Below are positions 49,201 to 49,993 of a stretch of 49,993 nt of DNA, one piece after another. Under the pieces are notes generated by a model. The model searched no databases. It had not been told where the DNA came from and saw only the letters and a list, made by a program, of their open reading frames with translations. How positions within the stretch are numbered: position 1 is the first letter of the stretch; each line of letters opens with the position of its first letter. The stretch comes from Alistipes sp. ZOR0009 (GTDB lineage Bacteria; Bacteroidota; Bacteroidia; Bacteroidales; ZOR0009), in assembly GCF_000798815.1 (NCBI RefSeq), contig NZ_JTLD01000010.1, forward strand, positions 1 through 49,993, in the 5' to 3' direction. Position numbers and translations under genes: made by a program.

Positions 49201-49870
49201 AATTTCGTTTATTCCTTAATAATGTGACTAAAAATGCTTCTTTGTAATAAAAAACAACCTTAAAACATCAATTTGATAGAATATACAGCAGAAAAGTTAC
49301 ACAATTCAGCTGAAACCCTACTAAAAGTGATAAAATGCAACCTCATTTACGACTGCAATAAAGGTATATTTTTTGAATAGTGAAAAGGATTACCCCACTA
49401 TTTTTTATGTTTTACAAAAGGTGTTTCGCAGAGGCAGCTACAGGCAAGCATACCAAAGACGTTAAACAATGAGCTGCAGACCACTACCGCCACACACGCC
49501 TGCCTGCGCAGCAGAGGCAGCACCATGCTGTCCGCAAAACATAAAGAGCCCAATACGAAGATAAAACTACCCCCTTTGCCTACAGAGGTTGTGGTACCAA
49601 TAGCGCTCCAAAGCACCAACCAAATTAAAGCCTAGCCCCCACTCCCGTAAGAGGCAAGAGCAAGCGGCTAATAGATCGCCATCGTAGCGCCAACCCCAGC
49701 GAGTAGCACCCTGCTGATTGGCGCCACTGGCAGTCTCGTGCCGAGCAACGCTTAGCTGCCTGCAAGAGCCGCCACCTTCAATGCAGCGGAGCACTACTCC
49801 CAATCCGAGCAGTTAGCTAGCGCTTGCAGCGCATTTTGTTGTGCGTTGTAGGCCTATACCTTTGCTCTTG
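49201..49870. other. Gene-free region, part 2
   Basis: Two overlapping minus-strand open frames (49398-49619, 49567-49803) lack coding character. The left half is AT-rich and the right half GC-rich. It may hold a decayed gene, but nothing is recognised. Confidence 0.45.
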
Positions 49871-49993
49871 TAAGCCGATATGTTGGCTCTTGTAAGCAAA
49901 TATCTGGCTCTTGTGAGCCGATATGTTGGCTCTTGTAAGCGAATTCTTGGCTCTTGCGAACCGATAAGTTGGCTCTTGTAAGCAAATTCTTGA
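49871..49993. repeat. 43-bp tandem repeat of alternating 22- and 21-bp half units, cut by window edge
   Basis: Six half units share GGCTCTTG and start at about 21/22-bp steps in strict alternation (22, 21, 22, 21, 22). The longer halves carry AGCCGAT or AACCGAT, so GGCT can pair with AGCC; the shorter ones carry AGCAAAT or AGCGAAT. The period is not a multiple of 3 and stops are present, so it is not coding. The array continues past the window. Confidence 0.9.

Noticed and set aside
49398-49803. Two overlapping minus-strand frames near the right end
   Set aside because: They overlap in different frames and neither has a signal peptide, domain or promoter. A decayed membrane protein gene is possible but cannot be supported.
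49871-49993. Possible CRISPR array at the right edge
   Set aside because: The whole 21/22-bp unit is repeated with no variable spacers, and no cas genes are seen. It is a plain tandem repeat.

Overview
The window looks like chromosomal DNA of a Bacteroidota bacterium, probably from the Bacteroidales/Marinilabiliales side. The evidence is two zinc-ribbon DUF3667 membrane proteins, a DUF5723 outer-membrane-type protein, PepSY-like exported proteins, the ExbB-ExbD-ExbD-TonB-PstS-like-TPR gene order, a short NuoG without the molybdopterin-type domain, weak Shine-Dalgarno signals and several TAnnTTTG-type -7 elements. The species cannot be named from the sequence. I see no rRNA, tRNA, CRISPR array, insertion sequence or phage gene.

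Layout. 1-5.9 kb holds scattered accessory genes: an exported endonuclease/exonuclease/phosphatase-family enzyme, a tandem pair of DUF3667 proteins, a small membrane protein, a YciI-like protein and two PepSY-like exported proteins. 6.3-13.3 kb is a minus-strand energy-transduction cluster: exbB, exbD, exbD, tonB, a small membrane protein, a PstS-like lipoprotein and a TPR protein, then a terminator, then a second exbB/exbD pair. 13.4-16.4 kb has two unrecognised small exported or membrane proteins, divergently transcribed, a small membrane protein and a Na+-translocating decarboxylase beta subunit.

16.8-30.4 kb is a complete 14-gene NADH:quinone oxidoreductase operon in canonical order (nuoA to nuoN). 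It is interrupted between nuoD and nuoE by a 420-bp array of twenty 21-bp units, which encodes a Lys/Ala/Asn heptad-repeat ORF. 30.8-37.9 kb holds an S41 protease-like lipoprotein, rdgB-recO, a UspA-like protein and a secreted S9 prolyl-oligopeptidase-family peptidase. 37.9-43.4 kb has two large paralogous sensors (Cache-HAMP-GAF-coil-PAS) with no recognisable output domain, followed by a DEDDh exonuclease/GIY-YIG fusion. 45.0-48.8 kb has a tandem pair of tiny Lys/Ala/Pro-rich exported proteins and a lipoprotein/DUF5723 pair. The last 1.2 kb has no convincing gene and runs into another tandem array at the window edge.

In function, the complex I operon would couple NADH oxidation to ion pumping, the decarboxylase beta subunit adds a possible Na+ pump component, and the two ExbB/ExbD sets would use the ion gradient to energise outer-membrane TonB-dependent or related transport.

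The most unusual feature is a set of intergenic tandem repeats (1-118, 19723-20142, 30555-30638, 32553-32621, 49871-49993). Their sequences are largely different, but all have a 41-43 bp spacing. In three of them this is visibly a dimer of 21/22-bp half units with alternating sequence.
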